From assembly GCF_002901845.1 (NCBI RefSeq), contig NZ_PPQE01000026.1, positions 1-40,329 of the forward strand: DNA of 40,329 bases. Direction: 5' to 3'. The notes beneath the pieces were generated by a model, which ran no database searches, was not told the DNA's origin, and saw nothing but the letters and a program-made list of their open reading frames with translations. Of the stretch, positions 32,776 to 40,329 are shown piece after piece (positions within the stretch are counted from its first letter, which is position 1; every line of letters begins with the position of its first letter). The position numbers and the translations under genes are program-made. This DNA comes from Staphylococcus hominis subsp. hominis (GTDB taxonomy: Bacteria > Bacillota > Bacilli > Staphylococcales > Staphylococcaceae).

Positions 32776-33300
32776 ATGAAAAAGATAACAAAAGTATGTG
32801 TAGCTACGACAATAGCGTTTAGTACACTATTAGGTGCTAGCGTCACAGGTGCACTTGTTCAACAACCGACTGCCCACGCAGCAACGTCATCATATTACAA
32901 CTATGATGGTTATGCGGGTCAAAATGCTTCATTCGTATTAGATAAACATTTTAAAAATGCGATTAAAGCTGAAAATGTTAAATTTAATGGCATTAAAATT
33001 AAATCGACAACATCTAATAAATCGGTATTGAAATATGATCAATACTTCAGAAATGTATCTAAAGATGGTAAAACTGCCTCGTTATTAGATATGGAAGTCA
33101 AAGGTCAACTTTCATTAACACAACTTAAAAAAGTATATAGTAAAGAGCTACAAAAAATTGATAATGGTAACAACAACACAACAGGTATTTATTACTATCA
33201 ACCTAAACAAAATGGTATGACAGTTTGGTTTGATGTTAATAAAGGTAAAGTAGATAGAGTCGTATTAGGCTATAGTACAGTACAACAAGCAATGAATTAA
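32776..33300 (+). CDS. IsaB-like secreted protein, copy 2
   Basis: A 174-residue paralogue of the protein at 31479. The signal peptide ends AHAA (about residue 37) and the mature part starts SSYYNYDGYAGQNASFVLDK, close to the IsaB family start. Shared blocks include KNAIKAENVKFNGIKI and QYFRNVSKDGKTA. ATG 32776 with AGAGGAAG upstream is preferred over ATG 32731, which would add a non-secretory extension. It is probably an exported nucleic-acid-binding surface antigen as in S. aureus, by family inference. It ends in a strong terminator. Confidence 0.87.
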   Translation: MKKITKVCVATTIAFSTLLGASVTGALVQQPTAHAATSSYYNYDGYAGQNASFVLDKHFKNAIKAENVKFNGIKIKSTTSNKSVLKYDQYFRNVSKDGKTASLLDMEVKGQLSLTQLKKVYSKELQKIDNGNNNTTGIYYYQPKQNGMTVWFDVNKGKVDRVVLGYSTVQQAMN

Positions 33301-33305
33301 ATGGG

Positions 33306-33341
33306 TGATTGAAGTGAACGTATTCGCTTCAATCATTTTTT
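33306..33341 (+). terminator. Terminator of isaB copy 2
   Basis: A 13-bp stem joins 33306-33318 and 33323-33335 (TGATTGAAG...CTTCAATCA, one T-G pair), followed by TTTTTT. Confidence 0.88.
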
Positions 33342-33471
33342 ATACACATAGGCGAATAAATATTAAATGATTATATAAAGCTATTTCAAGTTGAAATTTT
33401 AAAATCCTCTTTTAATCAATAATTAAAAGATTTTATTATTGGAAATTAACATTTAATGCTACGATAGAACT

Positions 33472-33490
33472 ATATACATGAAATGTATAT
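33472..33490. promoter_or_regulatory. Palindrome upstream of arcA, operator candidate
   Basis: ATATACAT (33472-33479) and ATGTATAT (33483-33490) form a perfect 8-bp inverted repeat with a 3-bp spacer, 64-82 bp before the arcA start. It could bind ArgR/AhrC-type or another repressor; it does not fit the ARG box well. Confidence 0.45.
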
Positions 33491-33553
33491 TTTGAACCGC
33501 TACTCCATGATAATGACATATCAATATACCATTTACTTGAAGGAGGAATACAA

Positions 33554-34789
33554 ATGACAAAGGGGCCAATTCAAGTTAATAATGAAATCGGTACATTAAA
33601 AACAGTACTTTTAAAACGTCCAGGTAAAGAATTAGAAAATTTAGTGCCTGACCATTTAAGTGGACTATTATTCGATGATATTCCGTATTTAAAAGTGGCG
33701 CAAGAAGAGCATGATCAATTTGCAGAAACACTTAGAAGTGAAGGGGTAGAAGTCGTTTATCTAGAACAACTTGCTGCTGAAGCGATTGAAAATGAAGATG
33801 TAAGACAGCAATTTATTGATGATATTTTATCAGAATCTCAAAAAACAATTTTAGGTCATGAGAAAGAAATTAAAGATTATTTTTCAAAGCTATCCAATCA
33901 AGTACTGATTGAAAAAGTAATGGCAGGTATAAGAAAAGAAGAAATTCAACTTGAAACAACACATCTCGTTGAATATTTAGATGATCGTTATCCCTTTTAT
34001 TTAGATCCAATGCCCAATCTATATTTTACACGTGATCCACAAGCCTCAATAGGTAGAGGGATATCAATTAATCGCATGTACTGGCGCGCAAGACGTCGTG
34101 AATCTATTTTTATGACGTATATTCTAAAATATCATCCACGTTTTCAAGATGCAGATATACCGGTGTGGCTTGATCGTACATCACCGTTTAACATCGAAGG
34201 CGGAGATGAGCTTGTGCTTTCTAAAGACGTATTAGCTATCGGTATTTCAGAACGTACATCAGCTGAAGCCATTGAGCGACTAGCAAGAAATATATTTAAA
34301 GACGACGATGCTACATTTAAAAAAGTACTTGCGATTGAAATACCCAATAGTCGTACATTTATGCATCTAGATACTGTATTTACAATGATTGATTATGATA
34401 AATTTACAGTGCATGCAGCTATTTTTAAAGAAGAGAATCACATGAATATCTTTACAATTGAGCAAGATGAAATGAAAGATGATATTAAAATTACACACTC
34501 TAGACAGCTACGAGAAACGTTAGCTAATGTATTAGGTGTAGATAACGTAGAATTTATACCTACTGGTAATGGAGATGTCATAGACGGTGCTAGAGAACAG
34601 TGGAACGATGGGTCTAATACATTATGTATTCGTCCAGGCGTTGTGGTGACATACGATAGAAACTATGTCTCTAATCAATTATTACGTGATAAAGGTATTA
34701 AAGTGATTGAAATTAAAGGTAGTGAATTAGTACGTGGTCGTGGAGGTCCAAGATGTATGAGTCAACCTTTATTTAGAGAAGATATATAA
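33554..34789 (+). CDS. arcA: Arginine deiminase
   Basis: A 411-residue enzyme hydrolysing arginine to citrulline and ammonia, the first step of the arginine deiminase pathway. Family landmarks are FTRDPQ, the GGDE motif, HLDTVF, and the nucleophile Cys401 in [10 protein letters not shown] near the C-terminus; all are intact and the length is normal. ATG 33554 follows AAGGAGG. Unlike the usual arcABDC cluster, no ornithine carbamoyltransferase, carbamate kinase or ArcD gene follows; a terminator and an unrelated esterase come next. It may work with partners elsewhere or serve mainly ammonia production against acid. Confidence 0.96.
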   Translation: MTKGPIQVNNEIGTLKTVLLKRPGKELENLVPDHLSGLLFDDIPYLKVAQEEHDQFAETLRSEGVEVVYLEQLAAEAIENEDVRQQFIDDILSESQKTILGHEKEIKDYFSKLSNQVLIEKVMAGIRKEEIQLETTHLVEYLDDRYPFYLDPMPNLYFTRDPQASIGRGISINRMYWRARRRESIFMTYILKYHPRFQDADIPVWLDRTSPFNIEGGDELVLSKDVLAIGISERTSAEAIERLARNIFKDDDATFKKVLAIEIPNSRTFMHLDTVFTMIDYDKFTVHAAIFKEENHMNIFTIEQDEMKDDIKITHSRQLRETLANVLGVDNVEFIPTGNGDVIDGAREQWNDGSNTLCIRPGVVVTYDRNYVSNQLLRDKGIKVIEIKGSELVRGRGGPRCMSQPLFREDI

Positions 34790-34806
34790 TGTTTTCACGT
34801 GAAACA
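34790..34806. promoter_or_regulatory. parS-like palindrome immediately after arcA
   Basis: TGTTTTCACGTGAAACA starts at the base after the arcA stop codon. The last 14 bases fit the ParB/Spo0J target TGTTNCACGTGAAACA at every defined position, and two 5' positions differ (or one T is inserted). The region resembles origin-proximal staphylococcal DNA, where parS sites occur. Confidence 0.55.
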
Positions 34807-34820
34807 ATTTATAGTCAAAA

Positions 34821-34848
34821 ACGCTAGTCATTTGGCTAGCGTCTTTTT
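34821..34848 (+). terminator. Terminator of arcA
   Basis: ACGCTAG (34821-34827) and CTAGCGT (34836-34842) are followed by CTTTTT. Confidence 0.8.
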
Positions 34849-34925
34849 ATATTAAAAAATATTCCATTAGTCTACAAAAAGTGTAAAATAGATATCATAC
34901 TTATAAATTGGAAGGACGAAACAAT

Positions 34926-35687
34926 ATGGCATTTATGACTATTAATTATAAATCACCTACGATTGGGATGAATCAATCGTTTACAGCCATCGTTCCAGAA
35001 GACGATAGCTTTTTTAAACAACATGAACCTGTAAAACCTTTGAAAATGTTATTACTATTACATGGTTTATCAAGTGATGCGACATCGTATATGCGTTTCA
35101 CAAGTATCGAACGTTATGCAGAAGCACATCAGTTGGCAGTGATTATGCCGAATGCAGATCACAGTGGTTATGCAAATATGGCTTTTGGTCATAACTACTA
35201 TGACTATATATTAGAAATTTACAATTATGCACATCAAGTGTTACCAGTATCTAAAAAAAGAGAAGATAATTTTATTGCAGGTCATTCAATGGGGGGGTAC
35301 GGAACCATAAAATTTGCTTTAACTCAAAGCCATTTATTTTCTAAAGCAGCGCCATTATCAGCAGTATTTGATGTAAAATCATTACTCGATATTGAGTGGA
35401 ATGACTTTGATCCCAAAGCCATTGCCGGTGAAGCTTTAAAAGTTAAAGGTACAGAGTTAGATACCTATCACTTAGTGGATGAAGCGGTTGATAAAGGCGC
35501 AACAGTTCCAGAACTCTTTATTCAATGTGGCACAGAAGACTTCTTATATGATGATAATCAACGATTTATGACATATTTAGATGAAAAAGGTATCAATTAT
35601 AAATATGAAGAAGGACCTGGGGAACATGATTATGCTTTTTGGGACAAAGCCATTGAACGTACCATTGAATGGTTAGTAGAGGAATAA
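34926..35687 (+). CDS. fphF: Serine esterase of the esterase D/FphF type
   Basis: A 253-residue alpha/beta-hydrolase. The nucleophile elbow GHSMGG places catalytic Ser121, with an LLLHGLSS oxyanion region near residue 45, a DFLYD Asp region and HDYAFW containing the likely His. Length and Ser position match FphF of S. aureus, a carboxylesterase related to human esterase D (S-formylglutathione hydrolase family). The start is ATG 34926 after GGAAGGACG; an earlier TTG at 34908 overlaps this RBS. It is monocistronic between two terminators. The symbol follows the S. aureus homologue and is a family-level transfer. Confidence 0.87.
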   Translation: MAFMTINYKSPTIGMNQSFTAIVPEDDSFFKQHEPVKPLKMLLLLHGLSSDATSYMRFTSIERYAEAHQLAVIMPNADHSGYANMAFGHNYYDYILEIYNYAHQVLPVSKKREDNFIAGHSMGGYGTIKFALTQSHLFSKAAPLSAVFDVKSLLDIEWNDFDPKAIAGEALKVKGTELDTYHLVDEAVDKGATVPELFIQCGTEDFLYDDNQRFMTYLDEKGINYKYEEGPGEHDYAFWDKAIERTIEWLVEE

Positions 35688-35689
35688 AA

Positions 35690-35728
35690 AAACATCCCTT
35701 TGTGATGAGACGTCGCAAAGGGATGTTT
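35690..35728. terminator. Bidirectional terminator, esterase / small membrane protein
   Basis: A 16-bp stem with one G-U pair joins 35690-35705 and 35713-35728 (core ACATCCCTTTG). T-rich flanks lie on both strands between convergent genes. Confidence 0.88.
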
Positions 35729-35732
35729 CGTT

Positions 35733-35918
35733 TTATTTAATGATTTCAATTGTAAATGGAACAACAAAATCTTCACCTTTATTCATTGCAAGAATAGCTA
35801 AAATGGTATAGATAAAACCAGCAATACATACAACGAATAAAGTTAAGTAACCAATTAACACCACAGTTAAAACTAAACTCGCAAATTTTCGAATGTCATC
35901 GATTAACCCATCAAACAT
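35733..35918 (-). CDS. Small DUF4870-like membrane protein
   Basis: A 61-residue protein with two hydrophobic helices and the end YTILAILAMNKGEDFVVPF, which resembles the C-terminal half of DUF4870 proteins (GxYxIIxAIKANKGE-Y-YP). Family members are usually about 110 residues, so this may be a short form. ATG 35918 lacks a convincing Shine-Dalgarno, so expression is uncertain. The function is unknown. Confidence 0.55.
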   Translation of the reverse strand: MFDGLIDDIRKFASLVLTVVLIGYLTLFVVCIAGFIYTILAILAMNKGEDFVVPFTIEIIK

Positions 35919-35950
35919 ATTGATACATCTGGTAATAATAGATAACCAAA

Positions 35951-35988
35951 AATAAGAAATAGATACTTTTTCTATTTCTTATTTTTTT
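35951..35988. terminator. Orphan bidirectional hairpin between divergent genes
   Basis: AATAAGAAATAGA (35951-35963) and TCTATTTCTTATT (35971-35983) pair over 13 bp with T-runs on both strands. It lies upstream of both flanking genes, where no known transcript should end. A weak minus-strand promoter candidate, TTGTCA with AATAAT, lies at about 36012-36041. Confidence 0.55.
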
Positions 35989-36003
35989 AATTCATAAACT
36001 AAT

Positions 36004-36032
36004 TTGAGTTATTATTTTGAGTATTTTAAAAT
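36004..36032 (+). promoter_or_regulatory. Predicted promoter of the capA-like gene
   Basis: TTGAGT (36004-36009) and TAAAAT (36027-36032) are 17 bp apart. It lies about 80 bp upstream of the GTG start. Confidence 0.5.
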
Positions 36033-36109
36033 AATGACAAGTATTAATTATTTTAGGTTTTTCGTGAATATAAAAACTCTACTCTAAATCAATAAGGAGC
36101 GTAAGTTTA

Positions 36110-37252
36110 GTGTACAGATATTACATCACTTCAGTCGTTATTTTTCTAGTATTTTCACTGATATGTGGTATGGCGCTTGCTGAAGATCATAGTGAAAAAT
36201 TATCAGTTGTGGCAGTAGGAGATAATTTAATTCATCCTGTTGTCTATCATGATGCACAACATTCTGATGGTACATTTAATTTTAAGCCAATGTATTCTAA
36301 CATAAAGAAAGACATAGCTAGTCCTGATTTAGCTTTTGTAAACCAAGAGTCTCCACTTGGTGGGGATGATATTCCGTTTTCAGGATTTAAACGATTCAAC
36401 ACGCCTAGTCAAGTAGCAGGTGACATTGTTGCAACAGGGTTCGATGTGATTAATGGTGCAAATAATCACTCCTTAGATCAAGGAGATCAAGGGATTACAA
36501 ATCATATACAGACTTGGAAAAAATTTGATCATAACGTATTGTTTACAGGAATATACAATTCGAAAAAAGAGGCGAATCGTATACATACCATTTCTAAAAA
36601 TGGTGTAAAAATCAGTGTATTAAGTTATACATACGGAACAAATGATATGGTCTCAAACTATCCATATACAGTAAAAACGTTTGACGAAGCTACTATTAAA
36701 CAGGATATACGAAAAGCAAAACAACAAAGCGACGTAGTCATGGTGTCGGCACACTGGGGAAATGAAAATCACCATACACCAAATAAGACACAGAAGAAAT
36801 ACGCTCAATTATTTGCAGATGAAGATGTAGACATCGTCATTGGTACGCACCCACATGTCATTCAACCAGTAAAGTGGGTTAAAGCAAAAGATCATCACCA
36901 TAAAACGTTGGTAGCCTATTCTTTAGGTAATTTTTTAAATGGACAGTATAGTGGAGATGAAAATAATCAATTGTTAGGAAGGATAAACTTCGATGTAGTA
37001 AAAGAACCTAAAGGTGTACATTTAGAAAATGTTAAATGGACAAGCATGGTCAATCATTATGAACAAGCACGTCCTACCAACAAACAAACACGCCAATATT
37101 TTAGAATTTACAATCTAGATGATTACACGCCACAATTAGCGCATAAACATGGGTTACAATCTGATTCAGACAGTGAATGGAATATCAAACATTTACAGGA
37201 GATTACAAAGGATGTAATCGATCGAACATTTTTAAATGAAAGAAGTTTATAA
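36110..37252 (+). CDS. CapA/PgsA-type exported metallophosphatase-fold protein
   Basis: A 380-residue protein with a signal peptide (about 1-24, ending ALA) and the CapA (PGA_cap) metallophosphatase fold: GDNLIHP near residue 38, NQESPLGG, GANNHSLDQG, SAHWGNE and GTHPHVIQP, all likely metal ligands. CapA-type proteins belong to poly-gamma-glutamate synthesis or transport, but here no capB or capC gene is adjacent, so it may act alone in the envelope. GTG 36110 follows AAGGAGCG. It is convergent with the decarboxylase gene. Confidence 0.87.
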   Translation: MYRYYITSVVIFLVFSLICGMALAEDHSEKLSVVAVGDNLIHPVVYHDAQHSDGTFNFKPMYSNIKKDIASPDLAFVNQESPLGGDDIPFSGFKRFNTPSQVAGDIVATGFDVINGANNHSLDQGDQGITNHIQTWKKFDHNVLFTGIYNSKKEANRIHTISKNGVKISVLSYTYGTNDMVSNYPYTVKTFDEATIKQDIRKAKQQSDVVMVSAHWGNENHHTPNKTQKKYAQLFADEDVDIVIGTHPHVIQPVKWVKAKDHHHKTLVAYSLGNFLNGQYSGDENNQLLGRINFDVVKEPKGVHLENVKWTSMVNHYEQARPTNKQTRQYFRIYNLDDYTPQLAHKHGLQSDSDSEWNIKHLQEITKDVIDRTFLNERSL

Positions 37253-37294
37253 AAAAGAGCGACTGTACATGTGCAAATGGTACGTACAGTCGCT
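37253..37294. terminator. Bidirectional terminator, capA-like / ipdC
   Basis: AGCGACTGTAC (37258-37268) and GTACAGTCGCT (37284-37294) form an 11-bp stem. Runs of A upstream and T downstream serve both strands. Confidence 0.85.
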
Positions 37295-37330
37295 TTTGAT
37301 TTATCTATTTAAATATTCTATCAAGGCACA

Positions 37331-38971
37331 TTATTTATTTTGATTAGCAAAAGCTTTGGAAATATCTCGCAATGTTTGTGGTGCATCATCCCACTTCATT
37401 GTCACTTCAGTGAAGTGCATGTGTTCTTGATCTTCGTTTATTTCATCGAAGACAGCCTTTAAATCTTTTGAAGTCTTAACATCATGGACTTTCACGCTAT
37501 CTCCACCAAATACGTTTGGTAATGCTTTGTAATCCCACATGTTGATATCATTATAGGGCTCTTCCATACCATGAATGAGACGTTCAACAGTATAACCATC
37601 ATTATTAATTAAGAAAATCACAGGTTTAATATCTTGACGAATCATCGTTGATAACTCTTGAACAGTTAATTGGAATGACCCATCACCAATTAATAAGATA
37701 TTACGACGGTGTGGATTAGCTAATTGGGAACCTAATGTAGCTGGTAATGTGTAACCAATTGAACCCCATAAAGGTTGACCAATAAATGACATATTTTTAG
37801 GTAAAGTTAAACTGTAAGCCCCAAAGAAGGATGTTCCCTGTTCTGCGATTAATATATCATCGCCACCAATAAAGTCTTGCATCATTTTAAAGTAAATATC
37901 TTGAGTTAACATATCATCAGTTAATTCATAGTCATTTGATTCTGGTTGTTGGTAAGAAGGAAATGAAGATTTATTTGTATAATCTATCGTATTTAACGCT
38001 TCTAAGAATTCAGGCAATGCAATTTCTGTATCAATCGTATCGTTTAATTTGAATAGGCGATGGTTAATCATGACCACTTCGTTAATATCAAATTGATATG
38101 AAAAGCCTGCAGTAGCTGAGTCAGTTAATTTGGCACCAATATTTAAAATAGCATCGCTATGATCGACATAGTCTTTAATGTCATCTTTAGCAATTTCCCC
38201 ATCATAAATCCCCATATAGTGTGGGTTTTCTTCATTAAATGCTCCTTTACCTAACGATAATTGAACAACTGGAATATTCGTTTTATTGACAAATTGTTCT
38301 AATTTATCATGTAGATGAAAACTATTGATTTCATGACCTGCAATAATTAATGGTTGTTGAGCTGAACGTAATTTATCAGCCACCATATCTATATATTGAG
38401 ATACATCTTGTTGAGGTGCGTTTTCAACTTTGAATGGTTGTTCAACCTCAATGTCTGACATAGCCACATCAATAGGTAAGTGAATGTGTACTGGACGACG
38501 TTCTTGAAGCGCTGCATTGATTACTCTAGGGATTTCAGTTGTTGCATTTTCAGGCGTGATATAGGCTTGTGCTGTTGTAATCGGTTCAAACATGTGTCGA
38601 TAACTATCAAAGCGTCCTTCACCTAAAGAGTGATGCACATATTTGCCTGCCTTTTCAACAGCTCTTGTTGGTGCGCCTGTGATAGCAATGACCGGAACAC
38701 GTTCTGCATATGAGCCTGCAATACCATTGACGGCACTTAATTCTCCAACACCAAATGTTGTTACGAGTACGCCTAGTCCGTTTATACGTGCGTAACCATC
38801 AGCGGTATAAGCACCATTTAGTTCATTCGTTGTTCCAACCCATTCAACGCTTTCGTGACTTATGATGTCATCTAAAAATGCTAGGTTAAAATCTCCTGGC
38901 ACACCAAATATTTTATTGACTCCTGCTTCATGTACTGCGTCCATTAAATATTGTCCTACACGTTGTTTCAT
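37331..38971 (-). CDS. ipdC: Thiamine-diphosphate-dependent 2-keto acid decarboxylase (indolepyruvate/pyruvate decarboxylase type)
   Basis: A 546-residue ThDP enzyme. Catalytic Glu50 lies in TNELNGAY, and the ThDP/metal motif starts GDGS at residues 429-432 and ends in INNDGY. Family members decarboxylate indole-3-pyruvate, pyruvate or branched keto acids to aldehydes. The start ATG 38971 follows AAAGGTGG; the upstream reading frame to 39148 crosses the promoter and the divergent marR start. The minus-strand promoter TTGACT/TATCCT overlaps a MarR-type palindrome, so the divergent regulator probably controls it. The true substrate is not determined; the symbol follows the common annotation. 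Confidence 0.88.
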   Translation of the reverse strand: MKQRVGQYLMDAVHEAGVNKIFGVPGDFNLAFLDDIISHESVEWVGTTNELNGAYTADGYARINGLGVLVTTFGVGELSAVNGIAGSYAERVPVIAITGAPTRAVEKAGKYVHHSLGEGRFDSYRHMFEPITTAQAYITPENATTEIPRVINAALQERRPVHIHLPIDVAMSDIEVEQPFKVENAPQQDVSQYIDMVADKLRSAQQPLIIAGHEINSFHLHDKLEQFVNKTNIPVVQLSLGKGAFNEENPHYMGIYDGEIAKDDIKDYVDHSDAILNIGAKLTDSATAGFSYQFDINEVVMINHRLFKLNDTIDTEIALPEFLEALNTIDYTNKSSFPSYQQPESNDYELTDDMLTQDIYFKMMQDFIGGDDILIAEQGTSFFGAYSLTLPKNMSFIGQPLWGSIGYTLPATLGSQLANPHRRNILLIGDGSFQLTVQELSTMIRQDIKPVIFLINNDGYTVERLIHGMEEPYNDINMWDYKALPNVFGGDSVKVHDVKTSKDLKAVFDEINEDQEHMHFTEVTMKWDDAPQTLRDISKAFANQNK

Positions 38972-39010
38972 ATTCAATTCCACCTTTGTATTGCTTTTGT
39001 TTACATATAT

Positions 39011-39049
39011 AGGATAAGTCTGTTTACAAATAAAGTCAACATTATTGAC
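39011..39049 (-). promoter_or_regulatory. ipdC promoter with overlapping MarR-type operator
   Basis: On the minus strand TTGACT (39034-39039) and TATCCT (39011-39016) are 17 bp apart. GTCAA-CATTA-TTGAC (39035-39049) overlaps the -35. Direct repeats TGTTTACA lie at 38998-39005 and 39021-39028. Confidence 0.6.
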
Positions 39050-39118
39050 CTTTTGATGAAAATCGTTAGAAAATTTACTATAATAATTAATAACGTCTTT
39101 GAAAAGGAACGAGTGAAT

Positions 39119-39574
39119 ATGGATCGAAATAAAAATGATTATGAGCACATGCTATTTTATTTCGCTTATAAAACGTTTGTGACGACTGCAGATGAAATTA
39201 TCGAAAAATATGGTATGAGTCGACAACACCATCGCTTTTTATTTTTTATCAATAAATTGCCTGGTATTACGATTAAGCAGTTACTAAACACGTTAGAAAT
39301 ATCAAAGCAAGGGTCTCACGCAACGTTGAAAAAGTTAAAAGAAGAGGCATTAATTATCGAACAACAATCTGAAGAAGATCGCAGAGTAAAACAATTATTT
39401 CCAACACCTAAAGGAAGTAAATTAGTAGAGAAATTAAATAAAGCACAAGATAAATTAATGCAACAAACGTTCCAAAAAGTTGGAAAAGATTGGTATGCGA
39501 TCATGGAAGAATTATCGAATTATCGTGAAGGGTTTCAAGATATTAAACATTTAAAAGATGAAAAAGAATCTTAA
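39119..39574 (+). CDS. MarR family transcriptional regulator
   Basis: A 151-residue winged-helix regulator: a helix-turn-helix around residues 45-75 (TIKQLLNTLEISKQGSHATL) followed by the wing (QQSEEDRRVKQLF) and a helical dimerisation end. ATG 39119 is used, with AAAGGA upstream; longer in-frame starts lie within the ipdC promoter. It is divergent from ipdC across a 147-bp gap containing the palindrome GTCAA-N5-TTGAC, so mutual regulation is likely. The ligand is unknown. A weak imperfect hairpin follows the stop (about 39582-39613). Confidence 0.87.
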   Translation: MDRNKNDYEHMLFYFAYKTFVTTADEIIEKYGMSRQHHRFLFFINKLPGITIKQLLNTLEISKQGSHATLKKLKEEALIIEQQSEEDRRVKQLFPTPKGSKLVEKLNKAQDKLMQQTFQKVGKDWYAIMEELSNYREGFQDIKHLKDEKES

Positions 39575-39641
39575 AAAAGAAGCAGAACTGATGTACATCG
39601 ACAGTTCAGCTGTTTCTATACAATTTTAAGGAGAAAATATA

Positions 39642-39941
39642 CTGTCTATAATCAATAACAATGAAAAGTTAATTCAACTTATTTCAAAAGAATTAAAGAT
39701 ATTTACAGTTAATGTACAACGTACGATAGGATATTTGACAGTAATAAAGCTCAATAATATTGTAGATTACAATATAAAATGTTAAGGAAGGTCAATTAGA
39801 ATTAACACTAGATCTTCGAAAATCATTTTTTAGTAATGGTGATGATTCGTCAAAAGCACGTAAAAATGAAAAAATTGGACATCAACAATGGATCATTTTG
39901 CGATAGCCATAAATAATGCAATTCGAAAGTATATATTTTAA
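39642..39941 (+). pseudogene. Decayed small gene of unknown family
   Basis: AAGGAG (39629-39634) is followed at normal distance by CTG where ATG would be expected. Reading on gives SIINNNEKLIQLISKELK up to a TAA at 39783. A shift near the A-run at 39776-39779 restores VKEGQLELTLDLRKSFF, and a second shift near 39888 restores MDHFAIAINNAIRKYIF to TAA 39939-39941. The joined product would be about 100 residues. The two shifts cancel. I do not recognise the family. Confidence 0.5.
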
Positions 39942-40041
39942 TATAGAAGAGGTTAGAGTAAAGTAGAATGTTAAGATATCACATGTTAGCGTTTTAATTT
40001 TCTAACCTTATTTCATTTATAGAAAGAAAGTAGTGTAGAAT
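39942..40041. other. AT-rich gap before the DUF1361 gene
   Basis: GGTTAGA (around 39952) and TCTAACC (around 40008) could pair across a roughly 45-nt loop. No gene or clear promoter is seen. Confidence 0.25.
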
Positions 40042-40329
40042 GTGGCACCACGTTATATCGCAAGAATTTATTTTATAGTGCTTTTTATTATTTCATTGTT
40101 TGTACCGCGAATACTTAACTTTATGACATTAAATCTATTCTTAGCCTATATTCCTCTAGAGCTTTGCTTGCTTTTAAAGTTATTTAAACCAAAGGAAACT
40201 AAAGAGTGGCCTTTATTTATTGTATTTGCACTTATTTTTATACTATTAGTTCCCAATACGTTCTATATGGTTACAGACTTAATCCATCTTAATAATTTTA
40301 AATTCAATTTCTTAGTCAGTTTAAATTTA
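40042..40329 (+). CDS. DUF1361 family membrane protein, N-terminal part, 3' truncated
   Basis: A reading frame of 96 codons runs off the window. It begins APRYIARIYFIVLF and holds three hydrophobic segments, with the DUF1361 hallmark LVPNTFYMVTDLIHL near residue 78. GTG 40042 is the first start after an in-frame stop TAG at 40036-40038; the Shine-Dalgarno is weak (AAAGAAAG). DUF1361 proteins are polytopic membrane proteins of unknown function. Confidence 0.72.
   Translation, partial: MAPRYIARIYFIVLFIISLFVPRILNFMTLNLFLAYIPLELCLLLKLFKPKETKEWPLFIVFALIFILLVPNTFYMVTDLIHLNNFKFNFLVSLNL

Noticed and set aside
1..40329. CRISPR arrays, tRNA or rRNA genes, phage integrase or attachment sites
   Set aside because: No spaced direct repeats of CRISPR type, no cloverleaf or rRNA sequence and no recombinase genes were seen; the only short tandem repeats are the adhesin coding repeats.

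Overview
The window is AT-rich Gram-positive DNA from a Staphylococcus. The evidence is a complete accessory Sec (secY2-asp1-asp2-asp3-secA2-gtfA-gtfB) operon behind a serine-rich LPETG adhesin, two IsaB paralogues, a SasF/SssF-like LPXTG protein, a ScaH-like CHAP/glucosaminidase, an FphF-like esterase and staphylococcal promoter and RBS style. Gene order resembles the origin-proximal sraP/isaB/arcA region of S. aureus, but the paralogues, the solitary arcA and an ipdC-like gene point to a coagulase-negative species. I cannot name the species from the sequence alone.

Layout. (1) 1-11892: the 3' end of a SraP-type adhesin, then its dedicated export and glycosylation operon, ending with a divergent MsrA-like gene. 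Between adhesin and secY2 lies an unusual leader: a 15-codon ORF running into a long stem-loop. (2) 11943-12787: tandem DoxX-like small membrane proteins on the minus strand, the second with a consensus promoter. (3) 13000-15065: an MFS exporter, a scar made of an IS30-type transposase tail and a glutamine-amidotransferase (PfpI/DJ-1-like) fragment, and a TetR regulator. (4) 15249-18733: an MMPL exporter translationally coupled to an orphan OpuAC-type substrate-binding lipoprotein, with an operator-like palindrome on the predicted -10. (5) 18975-21148: a small membrane protein, a LysR regulator and a PPP-type phosphatase. (6) 21267-30714: the SasF-like wall protein, a YfcC transporter, the ScaH-like autolysin and a YhgE/Pip membrane protein. 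(7) 30770-33300: an STQ-rich anchored protein and two isaB paralogues flanking a YolD-like gene with a LexA box inside its promoter. (8) 33554-37252: solitary arcA followed by a parS-like palindrome, an FphF-like esterase, a small DUF4870-like protein and a CapA-type metallophosphatase. (9) 37331-40329: an IpdC-type decarboxylase divergent from a MarR regulator, a decayed small gene and the start of a DUF1361 membrane protein.

How it fits together: most genes are cell-envelope or surface functions (adhesin display, wall hydrolysis, fatty-acid/lipid defence, small exporters) under local one-component regulators. Nearly every gene end carries a strong, often bidirectional hairpin terminator. 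The most system-like candidates for something undescribed are the MMPL plus OpuAC-lipoprotein pair with its TetR-type operator, the leader-ORF/stem-loop before secY2, and the SOS-controlled yolD between the isaB copies. All are inferences from sequence and need comparative or experimental tests.
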